Positions 47,605-56,397 of a DNA stretch of 59,027 nucleotides are shown piece after piece (positions within the stretch are counted from its first letter, which is position 1; every line of letters begins with the position of its first letter). The DNA lies in NCBI RefSeq assembly GCF_003350345.1, contig NZ_QNVJ01000077.1:1-59027 (forward strand). The letters run 5' to 3'. Below the pieces are notes generated by a model, which saw only the letters and a list, made by a program, of their open reading frames with translations, made no database searches and was not told the origin of the DNA. This stretch comes from Alkalilacustris brevis. GTDB taxonomy: Bacteria > Pseudomonadota > Alphaproteobacteria > Rhodobacterales > Rhodobacteraceae. The translations under genes were made by a program, and so were the position numbers.

Positions 47605-48327
47605 TCAGCCGCTTCCCCCCGCAGGGTCCACAAGTTCCAGAAGCGCCTCCACCGTCGGGCCGATGGCCTCGACGATCTGGCGCACGCCCTCGGCGTTTGG
47701 GTGGATGCGGTCGTCCTGCATCAGGTCGGCAAGCGACATCCCTGAAAGGGCCTTTTCGCTGACCGGGCCGAGGAAATCGGGGTAGAGCAGCGCGCCGTAT
47801 TCTTCGGCCAACTCGGGATACATGCCCTCAAAGTCGCGCTTGAACTCGGGACCGTAATTTCCGGGCGCGGGCATCCCGGAGATCAGCACCGGCACCCCTG
47901 CGGCGCTGGCCGCCTCAAGGATTGCAGCAAGGTTGGCGCGGCTTTCCGCCGGGTCGAGCCCGCGCAGCAGGTCGTTGCCGCCCAGCGTCACGATCAGCGC
48001 ATCGGGATTGTCGGCGAGGGTCCAGTCGATACGGGCGCGGCCGCCTGCCGTGGTGTCGCCCGACACGCCCGCGTTGATCACATTCACGTCATGGCCGCGC
48101 GCGCGCAGCCAGTTTTCAAGCACGGGCACGAAGCCCTCGTCCTGCGGCAATCCGTAGCCCTGGATCAGGCTGTCGCCCAGTGCGCTGATGGTCAGAGTGC
48201 CGTCATTGGCGGCAGTGGCGCCGGGCAGGGCAAGCCCCACCACGGCGGCAAGTGCAATCAGCGGCTTGCGCAGGGTGCCCCATGCCCCATATCCCCGTGA
48301 TATGGCCAGCCAAAGGACAGTTTTCAT
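47605..48327 (-). CDS. tesA: SGNH-hydrolase esterase (TesA/arylesterase type)
   Basis: A 240-residue exported lysophospholipase/thioesterase-like enzyme. It has an N-terminal hydrophobic signal (about 21-39, KPLIALAAVVGLALPGATAA). Then come block I ISALGDSLIQGYGLP with the catalytic Ser, block III TLGGNDLLRGLDP (Gly-x-Asn-Asp), and block V DDRIHPNAEGV with the Asp-His pair. The start at 48327 is an ATG overlapping the ATG of the divergent ybbA. No better ATG or GTG exists before the signal sequence. TesA-like proteins act in the periplasm and in E. coli are linked with YbbAP. Confidence 0.88.
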   Translation of the reverse strand: MKTVLWLAISRGYGAWGTLRKPLIALAAVVGLALPGATAANDGTLTISALGDSLIQGYGLPQDEGFVPVLENWLRARGHDVNVINAGVSGDTTAGGRARIDWTLADNPDALIVTLGGNDLLRGLDPAESRANLAAILEAASAAGVPVLISGMPAPGNYGPEFKRDFEGMYPELAEEYGALLYPDFLGPVSEKALSGMSLADLMQDDRIHPNAEGVRQIVEAIGPTVEALLELVDPAGGSG

Positions 48328-49021
48328 GACCGACCCCATACTTTCGCTCAAGGAGGCCCGGCTGACCCTGCAAGGCAATGCCGGGCCGGTCGAGATATTG
48401 CGGGGCATCACCCTGGACGTGGGCACGGGCGAAACACTCGGGCTGGTGGGGCCTTCGGGCTCTGGCAAGTCTTCACTCCTCATGTTGATGGGCGGGCTCG
48501 AGCGCGCCACCGGGGGGGTGGTCATGGCTTTGGGCCGCGACCTGACCGCGATGAACGAGGACGCGCTGGCGCGCTTCCGTCGTGACAATATGGGAATTGT
48601 TTTCCAGTCCTTCCACCTGATCCCCACCATGACGGCGCTTGAAAATGTCGCGACCCCGCTTGAACTGGCCGGCGCGCCCGATGCGTTCGAGCGCGCCGAG
48701 CAGGAGCTGCGCTCTGTCGGGCTGGGCGCGCGGATTGACCATTACCCCAGCCAGATGTCGGGGGGCGAGCAGCAGCGCGTGGCGCTTGCGCGTGCAGCTG
48801 CGCCACGACCCAAGATTCTGCTGGCCGACGAGCCGACCGGTAACCTTGATGCTGCCAACGGCAACGCGATCATGGACATGCTGTTCGATCTGCGCGACCG
48901 GCACGGTGCCACGCTGATCCTTGTGACCCATGCGCCGGAACTGGCCGCGCGCTGCGACAGGGTCGTGCGGCTCGATGACGGGCAGATCGCCGGCGAAGAC
49001 CTGCGGAGGGCGGCAGAGTGA
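48326..49021 (+). CDS. ybbA: ABC transporter ATPase (YbbA type)
   Basis: A 231-residue ATPase of the LolD/MacB group. Walker A is GPSGSGKSSLLMLMGG (about 43-58), the Q-loop GIVFQSFHLIPTMTALENVA, signature MSGGEQQRVALARA, Walker B ILLADEPTGNLDAANG, and H-switch LVTHAPELAARC. The start at 48326 follows AAAGGA; the frame upstream is antisense to tesA. Its partner permease, the YbbP-like gene, would normally follow directly, but about 280 anomalous bases lie between. Confidence 0.9.
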   Translation: MTDPILSLKEARLTLQGNAGPVEILRGITLDVGTGETLGLVGPSGSGKSSLLMLMGGLERATGGVVMALGRDLTAMNEDALARFRRDNMGIVFQSFHLIPTMTALENVATPLELAGAPDAFERAEQELRSVGLGARIDHYPSQMSGGEQQRVALARAAAPRPKILLADEPTGNLDAANGNAIMDMLFDLRDRHGATLILVTHAPELAARCDRVVRLDDGQIAGEDLRRAAE

Positions 49022-49023
49022 TG

Positions 49024-49304
49024 TTGCCACTATGCCTACCTCAGTTCGTGAAGCTGGCTCGCAATGAAGAGCTTGAGCCGGGTATCGATATTAGCCGGGC
49101 GGATTTGCGCGTTAAAGGTGAATACCCTCGCGTAGGAGTCGTTAGGGGAAACTCCTCGAGCGAGCAATATCGCGGCGTAGCCCTCGATGAACAGGTCGCC
49201 TTGCAACTTTGGAACCTCCATGCTTCTTGCGTGGAGGGCAATTTCGGTCACGCTTCTTCGGCTCCAAATGCACAAGGTCCCGCCCCCTCGCGGGAGGTCC
49301 GGCC
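49024..49304. other. Anomalous insert between ybbA and ybbP
   Basis: About 280 bases separate ybbA's stop from the ybbP start, where a tight junction is expected. The composition is visibly less GC-rich than on either side. It contains a 6-bp inverted repeat (CCTCCA at 49215-49220 with TGGAGG at 49232-49237) and a small minus-strand frame, but no transposase remnant. The last bases supply ybbP's own GGGAGG ribosome-binding site. Confidence 0.5.
49036..49221 (-). CDS. Possible small unknown protein inside the ybbA-ybbP insert
   Basis: A 61-residue frame (MEVPKLQGDLFIEGYAAIL to the end SQLHELR) opposite in direction to the flanking genes. The amino-acid make-up looks protein-like: mixed hydrophobic and charged residues, few Arg/Pro/Ala runs. 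No Shine-Dalgarno is clear and no family is recognised. It may be a relic of a longer gene. A plus-strand frame over the same DNA is also open (49018-49308), so coding status is doubtful. Confidence 0.25.
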   Translation of the reverse strand: MEVPKLQGDLFIEGYAAILLARGVSPNDSYARVFTFNAQIRPANIDTRLKLFIASQLHELR

Positions 49305-51845
49305 ATGAACCTTGCCGTGGCATTCCGCATCGCCCGGCGCGAGCTGCGCGGCGGGCTGAGGGGCTTCTGGATATTCCTGGCCTGTCTGGCGTTGGGGGTC
49401 GGGGCGATTGCCGCCGTGGGTTCGGTGCGTGCGTCGATCGAGGCCGGGCTTGCGCGCGAAGGGGCCGTGCTTCTGGGGGGCGATGCGCAACTCAGCTTCA
49501 CCTATCGCTTCGCCACTGAGGACGAACGCGCCTGGATGGAGGGCCGCGCCGCGCGCGTGTCCGAGATCGTCGATTTTCGCTCGATGGTGGTGATCGATGG
49601 CGCCGAGGGGCCGGAACGCGCCCTGAGCCAGGTGAAGGGCGTCGATGACGGCTGGCCACTGGTCGGCGCAGTGGTGCTGGAGCCTGACATGCCGGTTGGC
49701 GACGCGCTGGGTGAACAGGCCAGCGGCCTGCCCGGCGCGGTGATGGACCGGCTTCTGGTGGATCGGCTGGGGCTGGTTCCGGGCGATACCTTCCGGCTGG
49801 GCACCCAGGAATTCGAATTGACCGCCATCCTGGTCAGCGAACCCGACCGTGCCACCGGGGGGTTCGGTGTTGGCCCACCCACAGTGGTGCGCACGGAGGC
49901 GCTGGCAGGCTCTCAACTGCTGGAACCCGGCACGCTGTTCGATTCGCGCTACCGGCTGCAACTGGCGCCGGGCACTGACCTTGAGGCCCTGCGCGCCGAG
50001 GCCGAGGCCGCCTTCAGCGACACCGGGATGCGCTGGCGCGACAGCCGACGCGGGGCGCCGGGGATCGAGCGTTTCGTGGACCGGATCGGTGCGTTTCTTG
50101 TGCTTGTCGGGCTGGCGGGCCTGGCCGTGGGCGGGGTGGGCGTTTCGGCCGCCGTGCGCGCCTATCTCGACGGTAAGACCGCCGTGATCGCTACGCTCAA
50201 GACGCTGGGCGCCGAGGGGCGCACGATCTTTGCCGTGTATTTCTTCCAGATCGGGGCGCTGACGCTGCTGGGTGTGGGGCTGGGGCTGGGGCTGGGGGCA
50301 GGGCTGCCGCTGGTGCTTGCGCCGGTCCTCTCGGCGCAGCTGCCGGTGCCGGCCGTTTTCGCCGTTCATCCCGCGCCGCTGGCCGAGGCCGCGTTCTACG
50401 GGGTGATGACGGCCCTGATCTTCACGCTCTGGCCGCTGGCGCGCACGGGTGAGGTGCGCGCGGGCGCGCTGTTTCGCGACTCGGGTGGCGGGGGGCGCCG
50501 CGCGCTGCCGCATCCGGTCTATCTGCTGGTCACGCTGGCCTTGGTGGTGGCGCTGGTGGGGGCCGCGACCTGGTTTTCGGGCGTGCCGGTGCTGGCGCTG
50601 GGCAGTGCCGGGGGCATTATCGGCGCGCTGCTGGCGCTGATGCTGGCGGCCTATCTGGTCGCGCGGCTGGCGCGCCGGGCGGCACGGTCGCGGTGGGTGC
50701 GCGGACGCTCGGCGCTGCGGCTTGCCCTGGGAGCGGTGGGCGGCCCGCGTGAAGAGGCGGCGTCAGTGATCTTGTCGCTGGGGCTGGGCTTGTCGGTTCT
50801 GGCCGCCGTGGGGCAGATCGAGTCGAACCTGCGCATGGCGATCGAGCATGAACTGCCCGAACGCGCGCCGTCATATTTCTTCGTCGATATCCAGAACGAT
50901 CAATTGCCCGGCTTTCTCGAGCGGCTGGACGGCGACCCGATGGTGTCGAATGTGGAAACCGCGCCGATGCTGCGTGGGGTCATCACCCGGATCAACGACC
51001 GCCCCGCGCGCGAGGTTGCAGGTGAGCACTGGGTCTTGCGCGGCGATCGGGGCGTGACTTATTCGGCGCTCCCCCCGGAGGGCACCCAGATCACCCAGGG
51101 CGTCTGGTGGCCGCAAGATTACGACGGCCCCCCGTTGCTGAGTTTTTCCGCCGATGCGGGCGAGGAACTGGGCCTTTCGATCGGCGATACCGTCACCGTC
51201 AACATCCTCGGCCGCGACATCGAGGCCGAGATCGCCAATTTCCGCGTGGTCGATTTCTCGACCGCGGGAATCGGCTTCGTCATGGCGGTGAACCCGGGCG
51301 CACTGGCGGGGGCGCCGCATACCCACATCGCCACGGTCTACGCGGCGCCAGAGGCCGAGGCCGAAATCCTGCGCGATCTGGCGGGGGCTTACCCGAACAT
51401 CACCGCCGTGCGCGTGGGTGATGCGATCGAACAGGTGGCCGAGGCGCTTTCGGGCATCGCGGCGGCCACGACCTATGCCGCGGCGGCGACGCTGCTGACG
51501 GGCTTCATCGTGCTGATCGGGGCGGCGGCTGCCGGCGAGCGTGCGCGGGTGTTCGAGGCGGCGGTGCTCAAGACGCTGGGCGCGACGCGCGGGCGCATTC
51601 TGTCCAGCTTTGCGCTGCGCTCCGCGATGCTGGGCGCAGCGGCGGGTGGGGTGGCCATCGTTGCAGGCGGGCTGGCGGGCTGGGCGGTCATGACCTTCGT
51701 CATGGAAACCGGCTACCGGTTCGAGCCCGTTTCGGCCATCGCCATCGTGCTGGGCGGGGTCGTGGCGACATTGCTGGCCGGGCTGGGCTTTGCCTTGCGT
51801 CCGCTGGCGGCGCGCCCGGCTTCGGTGCTGCGCGCGCAGGAGTGA
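49305..51845 (+). CDS. ybbP: ABC transporter permease with two FtsX domains (YbbP type)
   Basis: An 846-residue inner-membrane permease. It has an N-terminal helix (about 20-42, FWIFLACLALGVGAIAAVGS) and a periplasmic MacB-like domain (about 45-250). A first FtsX domain with helices spans about 255-400, a central pair of helices about 410-480, a second periplasmic domain about 520-710, and a C-terminal FtsX domain about 715-840 (KTLGATRGRILSSFALRSAM). Such permeases move lipids or proteins outward, or work as mechanotransmitters, rather than as importers. The start at 49305 has GGGAGG 7 bases upstream. Its ATPase is ybbA. Confidence 0.9.
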   Translation: MNLAVAFRIARRELRGGLRGFWIFLACLALGVGAIAAVGSVRASIEAGLAREGAVLLGGDAQLSFTYRFATEDERAWMEGRAARVSEIVDFRSMVVIDGAEGPERALSQVKGVDDGWPLVGAVVLEPDMPVGDALGEQASGLPGAVMDRLLVDRLGLVPGDTFRLGTQEFELTAILVSEPDRATGGFGVGPPTVVRTEALAGSQLLEPGTLFDSRYRLQLAPGTDLEALRAEAEAAFSDTGMRWRDSRRGAPGIERFVDRIGAFLVLVGLAGLAVGGVGVSAAVRAYLDGKTAVIATLKTLGAEGRTIFAVYFFQIGALTLLGVGLGLGLGAGLPLVLAPVLSAQLPVPAVFAVHPAPLAEAAFYGVMTALIFTLWPLARTGEVRAGALFRDSGGGGRRALPHPVYLLVTLALVVALVGAATWFSGVPVLALGSAGGIIGALLALMLAAYLVARLARRAARSRWVRGRSALRLALGAVGGPREEAASVILSLGLGLSVLAAVGQIESNLRMAIEHELPERAPSYFFVDIQNDQLPGFLERLDGDPMVSNVETAPMLRGVITRINDRPAREVAGEHWVLRGDRGVTYSALPPEGTQITQGVWWPQDYDGPPLLSFSADAGEELGLSIGDTVTVNILGRDIEAEIANFRVVDFSTAGIGFVMAVNPGALAGAPHTHIATVYAAPEAEAEILRDLAGAYPNITAVRVGDAIEQVAEALSGIAAATTYAAAATLLTGFIVLIGAAAAGERARVFEAAVLKTLGATRGRILSSFALRSAMLGAAAGGVAIVAGGLAGWAVMTFVMETGYRFEPVSAIAIVLGGVVATLLAGLGFALRPLAARPASVLRAQE

Positions 51846-52171
51846 GAGGGGCAAGTTGGCGTTCCTGGCCGCGGGAGTGCCCTTCGCTTTGGCTGTCGCA
51901 CGGTTGACAGCCGGAACAGGGCCTCCGGCGGGGATATTTTTCTCACAGTGAAGAGGCGGGCAGGATGCGCATCTGGCATGGCGGCGGGCCAGTGATCCGA
52001 TCGGTGAACCGAGGCGGTTCATGCTGCCAACTCCGTGTGAGGTGTGAAGGATGCGCCTGCTTCGGCAAACCGCCAGGCCAAGAGGGCGGCAGGAACGAAT
52101 GGCGCGGTGGGCCTGCGGCCTTCGTTCCACGCCGGCGGTTTCCTTCTGCGCATGTCCTGGGATAAAGCTTC
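51846..52171. other. Intergenic region between ybbP and mnmH with hairpins and an order-wide repeat
   Basis: These 326 bases hold no convincing gene. A 7-bp hairpin (51891-51897 with 51906-51912) follows ybbP and may end its transcript. At 51919-51955 lies a short repeat. From 52067 to 52141 there is a nested palindrome: AAACCGCC (52067-52074) with GGCGGTTT (52134-52141) outside, and GGAACGAA (52092-52099) with TTCGTTCC (52121-52128) inside. The mnmH promoter probably lies here but I cannot place it. Confidence 0.6.
51919..51955 (+). repeat. Interspersed intergenic repeat of Rhodobacterales
   Basis: The sequence GGGCCTCCGGCGGGGATATT followed by TTTCTCACAGTGAAGA closely resembles a short repeat (CCTCCGGCGGGGATATTTTT ... 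GATGAAG) that I recall from many gene ends in Rhodobacteraceae genomes. Only this one copy is visible in the window. The identification is from memory, not comparison. Confidence 0.5.
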
Positions 52172-53281
52172 ATGATGCCCTACGCACCTGCCACGCTTGC
52201 CGAACTTCTTGCCGCCGGTTTCGATGACATCATCGACGTGCGCTCGCCCGCGGAATACGCCGAGGATCACATCCCCGGCGCGGTGAACCTGCCGGCCCTG
52301 AGCAACGCGGAACGCGCCCGCGTCGGGACCGTCTATGTGCAGGAAAGCCGTTTCATGGCGCGTCGAATGGGGGCGGCACTGGTGGCGCGCAATGTGGCGG
52401 CGCATCTGGAGGGGCACCTGGTCGGCAAGGGGCCGCGGTATCGCCCGTTGGTCTATTGCTGGCGCGGGGGGCAGCGCTCTGGCTCGGTGGCGACGATCCT
52501 GCGCCAGATCGGCTGGCAGGCCGAAACGCTGGAAGATGGCTGGCGGGGGTATCGCCGGATGGTGGTGGAGATGCTTTACAAGGCGCCGTTCCCCGCGCCT
52601 CTGGCAGTGCTCGATGGCAATACCGGCACGGCGAAGACCGAGCTTCTGCACCTGATGGCTGCGCGCGGCGTGCAGGTGATCGACCTTGAGGGGCTGGCGC
52701 GGCATCGCGGTTCGCTTTTTGGGGCGCGCGCCGGCGGCCAGCCTTCGCAGAAGGCGTTCGAGACGGCGCTGGCGCGGGCGATGGCCGGGTTGGACAGCGC
52801 GCGCCCGGTGGTGGTCGAGGCCGAGTCGAACAAGATCGGCGATCTGTTCCTGCCCCCTGCCCTGTGGCAGGCGATGCAGCGCGCGCCTCGTGTCGCGCTT
52901 GCCGCGCCGCTGGCAGAACGCGCGGCCTATCTGGCGCGCAGCTATGCCGACCTGACCGAGGATCGCGCGGAACTGGCAGCGGTGATTGACCGGCTCAGAC
53001 CCTATCATGCGGCTGAACGGATCGAGACCTGGCACGCCCTTGCCCGCGAGGGGGCGTTCGAGGCGCTGGCCGCCGCGTTGATGGAGGTTCATTACGACCC
53101 CCGCTATGCCCGCAGTGCCCTGCGCCGCGCCGAACCCCCGCAGCACAGGATCGAGATGACCGACATGCGCGCTGAGGGTCTTGCCGCCACGGCGGACAGG
53201 CTGGAGCAGGCGGTCGCGCGGCTCAGGCAGCCAGATGCGGGCGGAACCGTTCGATCAGCCGGGCATAAACATCGCGCTTGA
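52172..53281 (+). CDS. mnmH: tRNA 2-selenouridine synthase
   Basis: Replaces sulfur by selenium at U34 of certain tRNAs (MnmH/SelU/YbbB), using selenophosphate. The 369-residue protein has an N-terminal rhodanese domain ([20 protein letters not shown]; catalytic Cys96 in [12 protein letters not shown]) and a C-terminal P-loop domain. The P-loop at 149-156 is GNTGTAKT, with Ala in place of the last Gly of Walker A. Further family segments are [15 protein letters not shown] and [16 protein letters not shown]. Two ATGs start the frame (52172, 52175). The 3' end overlaps rppH on the other strand by 59 bases. Confidence 0.92.
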   Translation: MMPYAPATLAELLAAGFDDIIDVRSPAEYAEDHIPGAVNLPALSNAERARVGTVYVQESRFMARRMGAALVARNVAAHLEGHLVGKGPRYRPLVYCWRGGQRSGSVATILRQIGWQAETLEDGWRGYRRMVVEMLYKAPFPAPLAVLDGNTGTAKTELLHLMAARGVQVIDLEGLARHRGSLFGARAGGQPSQKAFETALARAMAGLDSARPVVVEAESNKIGDLFLPPALWQAMQRAPRVALAAPLAERAAYLARSYADLTEDRAELAAVIDRLRPYHAAERIETWHALAREGAFEALAAALMEVHYDPRYARSALRRAEPPQHRIEMTDMRAEGLAATADRLEQAVARLRQPDAGGTVRSAGHKHRA

Positions 53282-53708
53282 AGGGCACGATCCCCTCAAG
53301 CAACTCAGCCGCGCGCAGCCAGCGCCATTCGGAAAACTCGGGATGTTCGGTGTCGAGGGCGATCTCGCTGTCGGTGCCGGTAAAACGCATCAGGAACCAG
53401 CGCTGCTCCTGCCCCCGGTAATCGCCGCCCCAGATCTTGCCGACCAGGTGGTCCGGCAGGTCATAACGCATCCAGTCCTCGGTTTCGTCGAGGATATCGA
53501 CCTGGCCGGGGGGGATCCCGGTTTCCTCTTCCAGCTCGCGCAGGGCGGCGGTGCGCGGGTCTTCGCCCGAGTCGATTCCGCCTTGGGGCATTTGCCAGGC
53601 CGGGATTGCGCTGTCGAAGCGCTGCCCGGCAAAGATCAGCCCGTCGCGGTTGATCAGCATGACGCCCACACAGGGGCGATAGGGCAGGCGGTCATGGGCA
53701 GCGGTCAT
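53223..53708 (-). CDS. rppH: RNA pyrophosphohydrolase
   Basis: Nudix hydrolase that removes 5' pyrophosphate from mRNA to trigger decay, and acts on dinucleoside polyphosphates. The 161-residue protein starts [20 protein letters not shown]. The full Nudix box spans roughly 42-64, with [20 protein letters not shown] and the GI that closes it. [21 protein letters not shown] is typical of the RppH/IalA group. The frame is open upstream to 54077, but that region is antisense to ctpA. It converges with mnmH, sharing 59 bases. Confidence 0.93.
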   Translation of the reverse strand: MTAAHDRLPYRPCVGVMLINRDGLIFAGQRFDSAIPAWQMPQGGIDSGEDPRTAALRELEEETGIPPGQVDILDETEDWMRYDLPDHLVGKIWGGDYRGQEQRWFLMRFTGTDSEIALDTEHPEFSEWRWLRAAELLEGIVPFKRDVYARLIERFRPHLAA

Positions 53709-53811
53709 GGGCAAGTGCTTTGTTCGGGAAAAGAAATGGCAGACCGGCAGCTGGGCTGCCGATCTGATCGCGTTATCCGGGCCGCGCTGTTTGCCGCATC
53801 GGGAGCGCGAA

Positions 53812-55149
53812 TCAGCGCCGGCCGTTGATTGCCGACAGGCCGCGCAGAATGTCCAGCGCATAGGCAAGCTGGTAGTCTTCTTCGCGCAGGCGTGCGGCCT
53901 CTTCGGCGGCGCGGCGCTCTTCTTCCAGCACGCGCAGTTCGTCTTCCGACATGCTGTCATTGTCGAGCCGTCCGCGCAGATCGGCCTCGGAGCGCGGTGG
54001 CAGCACCGAGCCATTGTCGTTTTCATCTGCGGGGCTGCGGCGCGGCGGTTGCTCGACCACGATATCCGGCGAGACACCGAGCGCCTGAATCGACCGCCCG
54101 GAGGGCGTGTAATAGCGCGAGGTGGTCAGCCGCATGGCACCGTCGCCGCGCAGGGGCATCACCGTCTGAACGGAGCCCTTGCCGAAGCTGCGGGTGCCCA
54201 CGACGATGGCGCGGCGGTGATCCTGAAGCGCGCCCGCCACAATCTCGGAGGCCGAAGCCGAGCCGCCATTGATCAGCACGACGATCGGCTTGCCTTCGAT
54301 CAGGTCGCCCGCCGTGGCGTTGAAGCGTTCGCTGTCTTCGTCGCGCCGCCCGCGGGTCGAGACGATCTCGCCCTGGTCGAGGAAGGCATCGGCCAGCCGG
54401 ATTGCCTGGTTGAGCAGCCCGCCGGGGTTGTTGCGCAGGTCGAGCACCACGCCGCTGACACTGTCCAGCCCGCCGGCGGATTCAACCGATTCCATCAGCC
54501 CGTCACGCAGGTTGGGCCATGTCTGGTCGTTGAAGGTGGTGACGCGCAGCACCACGCTGTCGCCTTCCATGCGGGTGCGCACGGCGGTCAGGGTGATGGT
54601 GTCGCGGATGATCGAGATTTCGAAAGGTTCGGGCTGGCCTTCGCGCACCACGGTTATCACGATTTCCGAGCCGACCGGCCCGCGCATCATGTCCACAGCC
54701 TGATCCAGGGTCAGCCCCATGACCGATTCGCCGTCGATATGGGTGATGAAATCGCCCGCCTCTATGCCGGCGGCAGCGGCCGGGGTGTCATCAATGGGCG
54801 AGACGACCTTGACGAAGCCGTCTTCCATCGTGACCTCTATGCCCAGTCCGCCGAACTCGCCGCGCGTCTGCACGCGCATGTCCGAGAAATCCTTGGGCGG
54901 CAGATAGCCCGAATGCGGATCGAGCGAGGTGAGCATCCCGTTGATCGCGGCCTCGATCAGATCGGCGGGATCGACCTCTTCGACGTAGTTGGCGCGGATG
55001 CGCTCGAAAATATCGCCGAACAGGTCAAGCTGCTGATAGACGGACTGGCTGTTGCGGGTCTCCTGGGCGACCAGCGGCCCGGCGATCTGCGTTGTCAGAA
55101 GGGCTCCGGCCATTACACCGCCGATCGCGGCGAACAAGAACTTTTTCAT
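53812..55149 (-). CDS. ctpA: C-terminal processing peptidase (S41 family)
   Basis: Periplasmic serine protease cutting protein C-termini, 445 residues. It has a signal peptide ([20 protein letters not shown], to VAQE at about 30), an N-terminal helical region, a PDZ domain (about 95-170, [20 protein letters not shown]), and the peptidase domain. The latter carries [17 protein letters not shown], the Ser cluster [10 protein letters not shown] at 294-303 and Lys324 in [10 protein letters not shown] charged Glu/Arg-rich tail spans about 395-435. It follows envC by 9 bases; CtpA and EnvC proteins both serve cell-wall hydrolase control. Confidence 0.94.
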   Translation of the reverse strand: MKKFLFAAIGGVMAGALLTTQIAGPLVAQETRNSQSVYQQLDLFGDIFERIRANYVEEVDPADLIEAAINGMLTSLDPHSGYLPPKDFSDMRVQTRGEFGGLGIEVTMEDGFVKVVSPIDDTPAAAAGIEAGDFITHIDGESVMGLTLDQAVDMMRGPVGSEIVITVVREGQPEPFEISIIRDTITLTAVRTRMEGDSVVLRVTTFNDQTWPNLRDGLMESVESAGGLDSVSGVVLDLRNNPGGLLNQAIRLADAFLDQGEIVSTRGRRDEDSERFNATAGDLIEGKPIVVLINGGSASASEIVAGALQDHRRAIVVGTRSFGKGSVQTVMPLRGDGAMRLTTSRYYTPSGRSIQALGVSPDIVVEQPPRRSPADENDNGSVLPPRSEADLRGRLDNDSMSEDELRVLEEERRAAEEAARLREEDYQLAYALDILRGLSAINGRR

Positions 55150-55158
55150 GGCGTCTTC

Positions 55159-56397
55159 CTATTCCCTTGTCTGTGCGAACCACGCGGCGGGGTCCAACGG
55201 CTCTGCCCCTTGCCTCAGTTCTATATAGAGCGTTTCCGTCCTGTCGCCGCTGCCCTGGCGGGCCAGCACGAGAAATTCCTCGGCGCCGGGCTCCTGACCG
55301 CCCATAAGGCCCAGGGGAGTTCCCTCGGGCACCACTTCACCCACGTCACCATATACGATGTCAAGCCCGGCGATCACTAGCAGATAGCCCTCGGCCGGTT
55401 CGAGAATCATCACGTTTCCGTAGTCGAGCAGCGGGCCGCGGTAGCGGATCGTGGCGGCCGAGGGGGCCGTGACCAGCGCGCGGGGGCGGGTGGCCAGCAG
55501 CAGGCCGGGGCGGCGGATGCCGGCGGCGTCGGCCTCGCCCGCGCGGCGCAGAACGGTGCCCTGCACCGGCAGCGGCAGGGTGCCGCGCGCAGCTTCGAAG
55601 GCCGCGGTGCTGGTGGTGTCGCCGGGGGCGCCTTCATCGCCCGGCAGGGCAATGCCCGCAAGCCCGCTGGCAAAGCTGTCCAGCGTGTCGGCGGAGTCGA
55701 GCAGGGCGCGCAGTGCCTCGGGGTCGTCGACGATCCGCTGTGGCAGGTCGCGGCGGTCGGCGATTGCCTGCGCAAGCGCGACGCGGGCCTGCTGCACCTG
55801 CACCAGCCCCGCCTCAAGCGTATGCGCAGCACTTTCCTGAAGCGCGCGGATCATCGCGATCTCTTCGAGGTTCGCGCGGATCGCGGTGGCCTCGGCGGCC
55901 AGCGCGGGCGCGACCTCGGCCAGCATCATGCCCGAGCGTGCGGTGCCCAATGGCCCCGAAGGGTGCAGCAGAAGAAGCGGGCCATCTGTCCGCTCGACCG
56001 TCGCAAGCACACCCAGAAGCTGCGACAAATCGGCCGAGCGGGCGTCAAACTGGCGGCGGATGGCGGTTTCGCGGATAGCGGCGCGGCGCAGCCCGTCGCG
56101 CAGGGCGGCCAGCCCCTCTTCATAGGCGGCGATGGTGCGGCTGAGCGCGGCGACGCGGTCGCGCGCGGCTTCGGCTTCGGACAGTGCCTCGATGGCCTCC
56201 TGCAACTCGCGGGTGGCGTGTTCGGCCGCTTCCGCTGCGCCCGCCCCGGATTGTGCCTGCGCAGGCAGCGGCGACAACAACACGGGCGCCGCCGCCAAGG
56301 CGATCACGATCAGCACCCCATGCAGCAAAACCCGCAGCCGCCATCCCCGCCGGGGTTTCCCGGCTCGGGCAGCGGAAGGCGGCCGCGGCGCAGTCAC
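55159..56397 (-). CDS. envC: EnvC-like murein hydrolase activator
   Basis: A 412-residue exported protein with a signal segment (about 22-48, RVLLHGVLIVIALAAAPVLL to PAQAQSG). A long coiled coil spans about 50-120 (EAIEALSEAEAARDRVAALS), followed by a helical middle part and a C-terminal LytM/M23-type domain (about 285-410). In the LytM part, DYGNVMILEPAEGYLLVIAG stands where active M23 enzymes have HG-NG...HY/L-Y-H; the metal His are missing, so it is likely an activator, not an enzyme. It overlaps gpmI by 4 bases and is followed by ctpA after 9. Confidence 0.87.
   Translation of the reverse strand: MTAPRPPSAARAGKPRRGWRLRVLLHGVLIVIALAAAPVLLSPLPAQAQSGAGAAEAAEHATRELQEAIEALSEAEAARDRVAALSRTIAAYEEGLAALRDGLRRAAIRETAIRRQFDARSADLSQLLGVLATVERTDGPLLLLHPSGPLGTARSGMMLAEVAPALAAEATAIRANLEEIAMIRALQESAAHTLEAGLVQVQQARVALAQAIADRRDLPQRIVDDPEALRALLDSADTLDSFASGLAGIALPGDEGAPGDTTSTAAFEAARGTLPLPVQGTVLRRAGEADAAGIRRPGLLLATRPRALVTAPSAATIRYRGPLLDYGNVMILEPAEGYLLVIAGLDIVYGDVGEVVPEGTPLGLMGGQEPGAEEFLVLARQGSGDRTETLYIELRQGAEPLDPAAWFAQTRE

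Noticed and set aside
52019-53146. Minus-strand open frame opposite mnmH
   Set aside because: MnmH motifs on the plus strand are clear and the antisense translation has no recognisable domain.
53707-55380. Plus-strand open frame opposite ctpA (557 codons)
   Set aside because: It is antisense to an intact CtpA with signal peptide, PDZ and catalytic residues.
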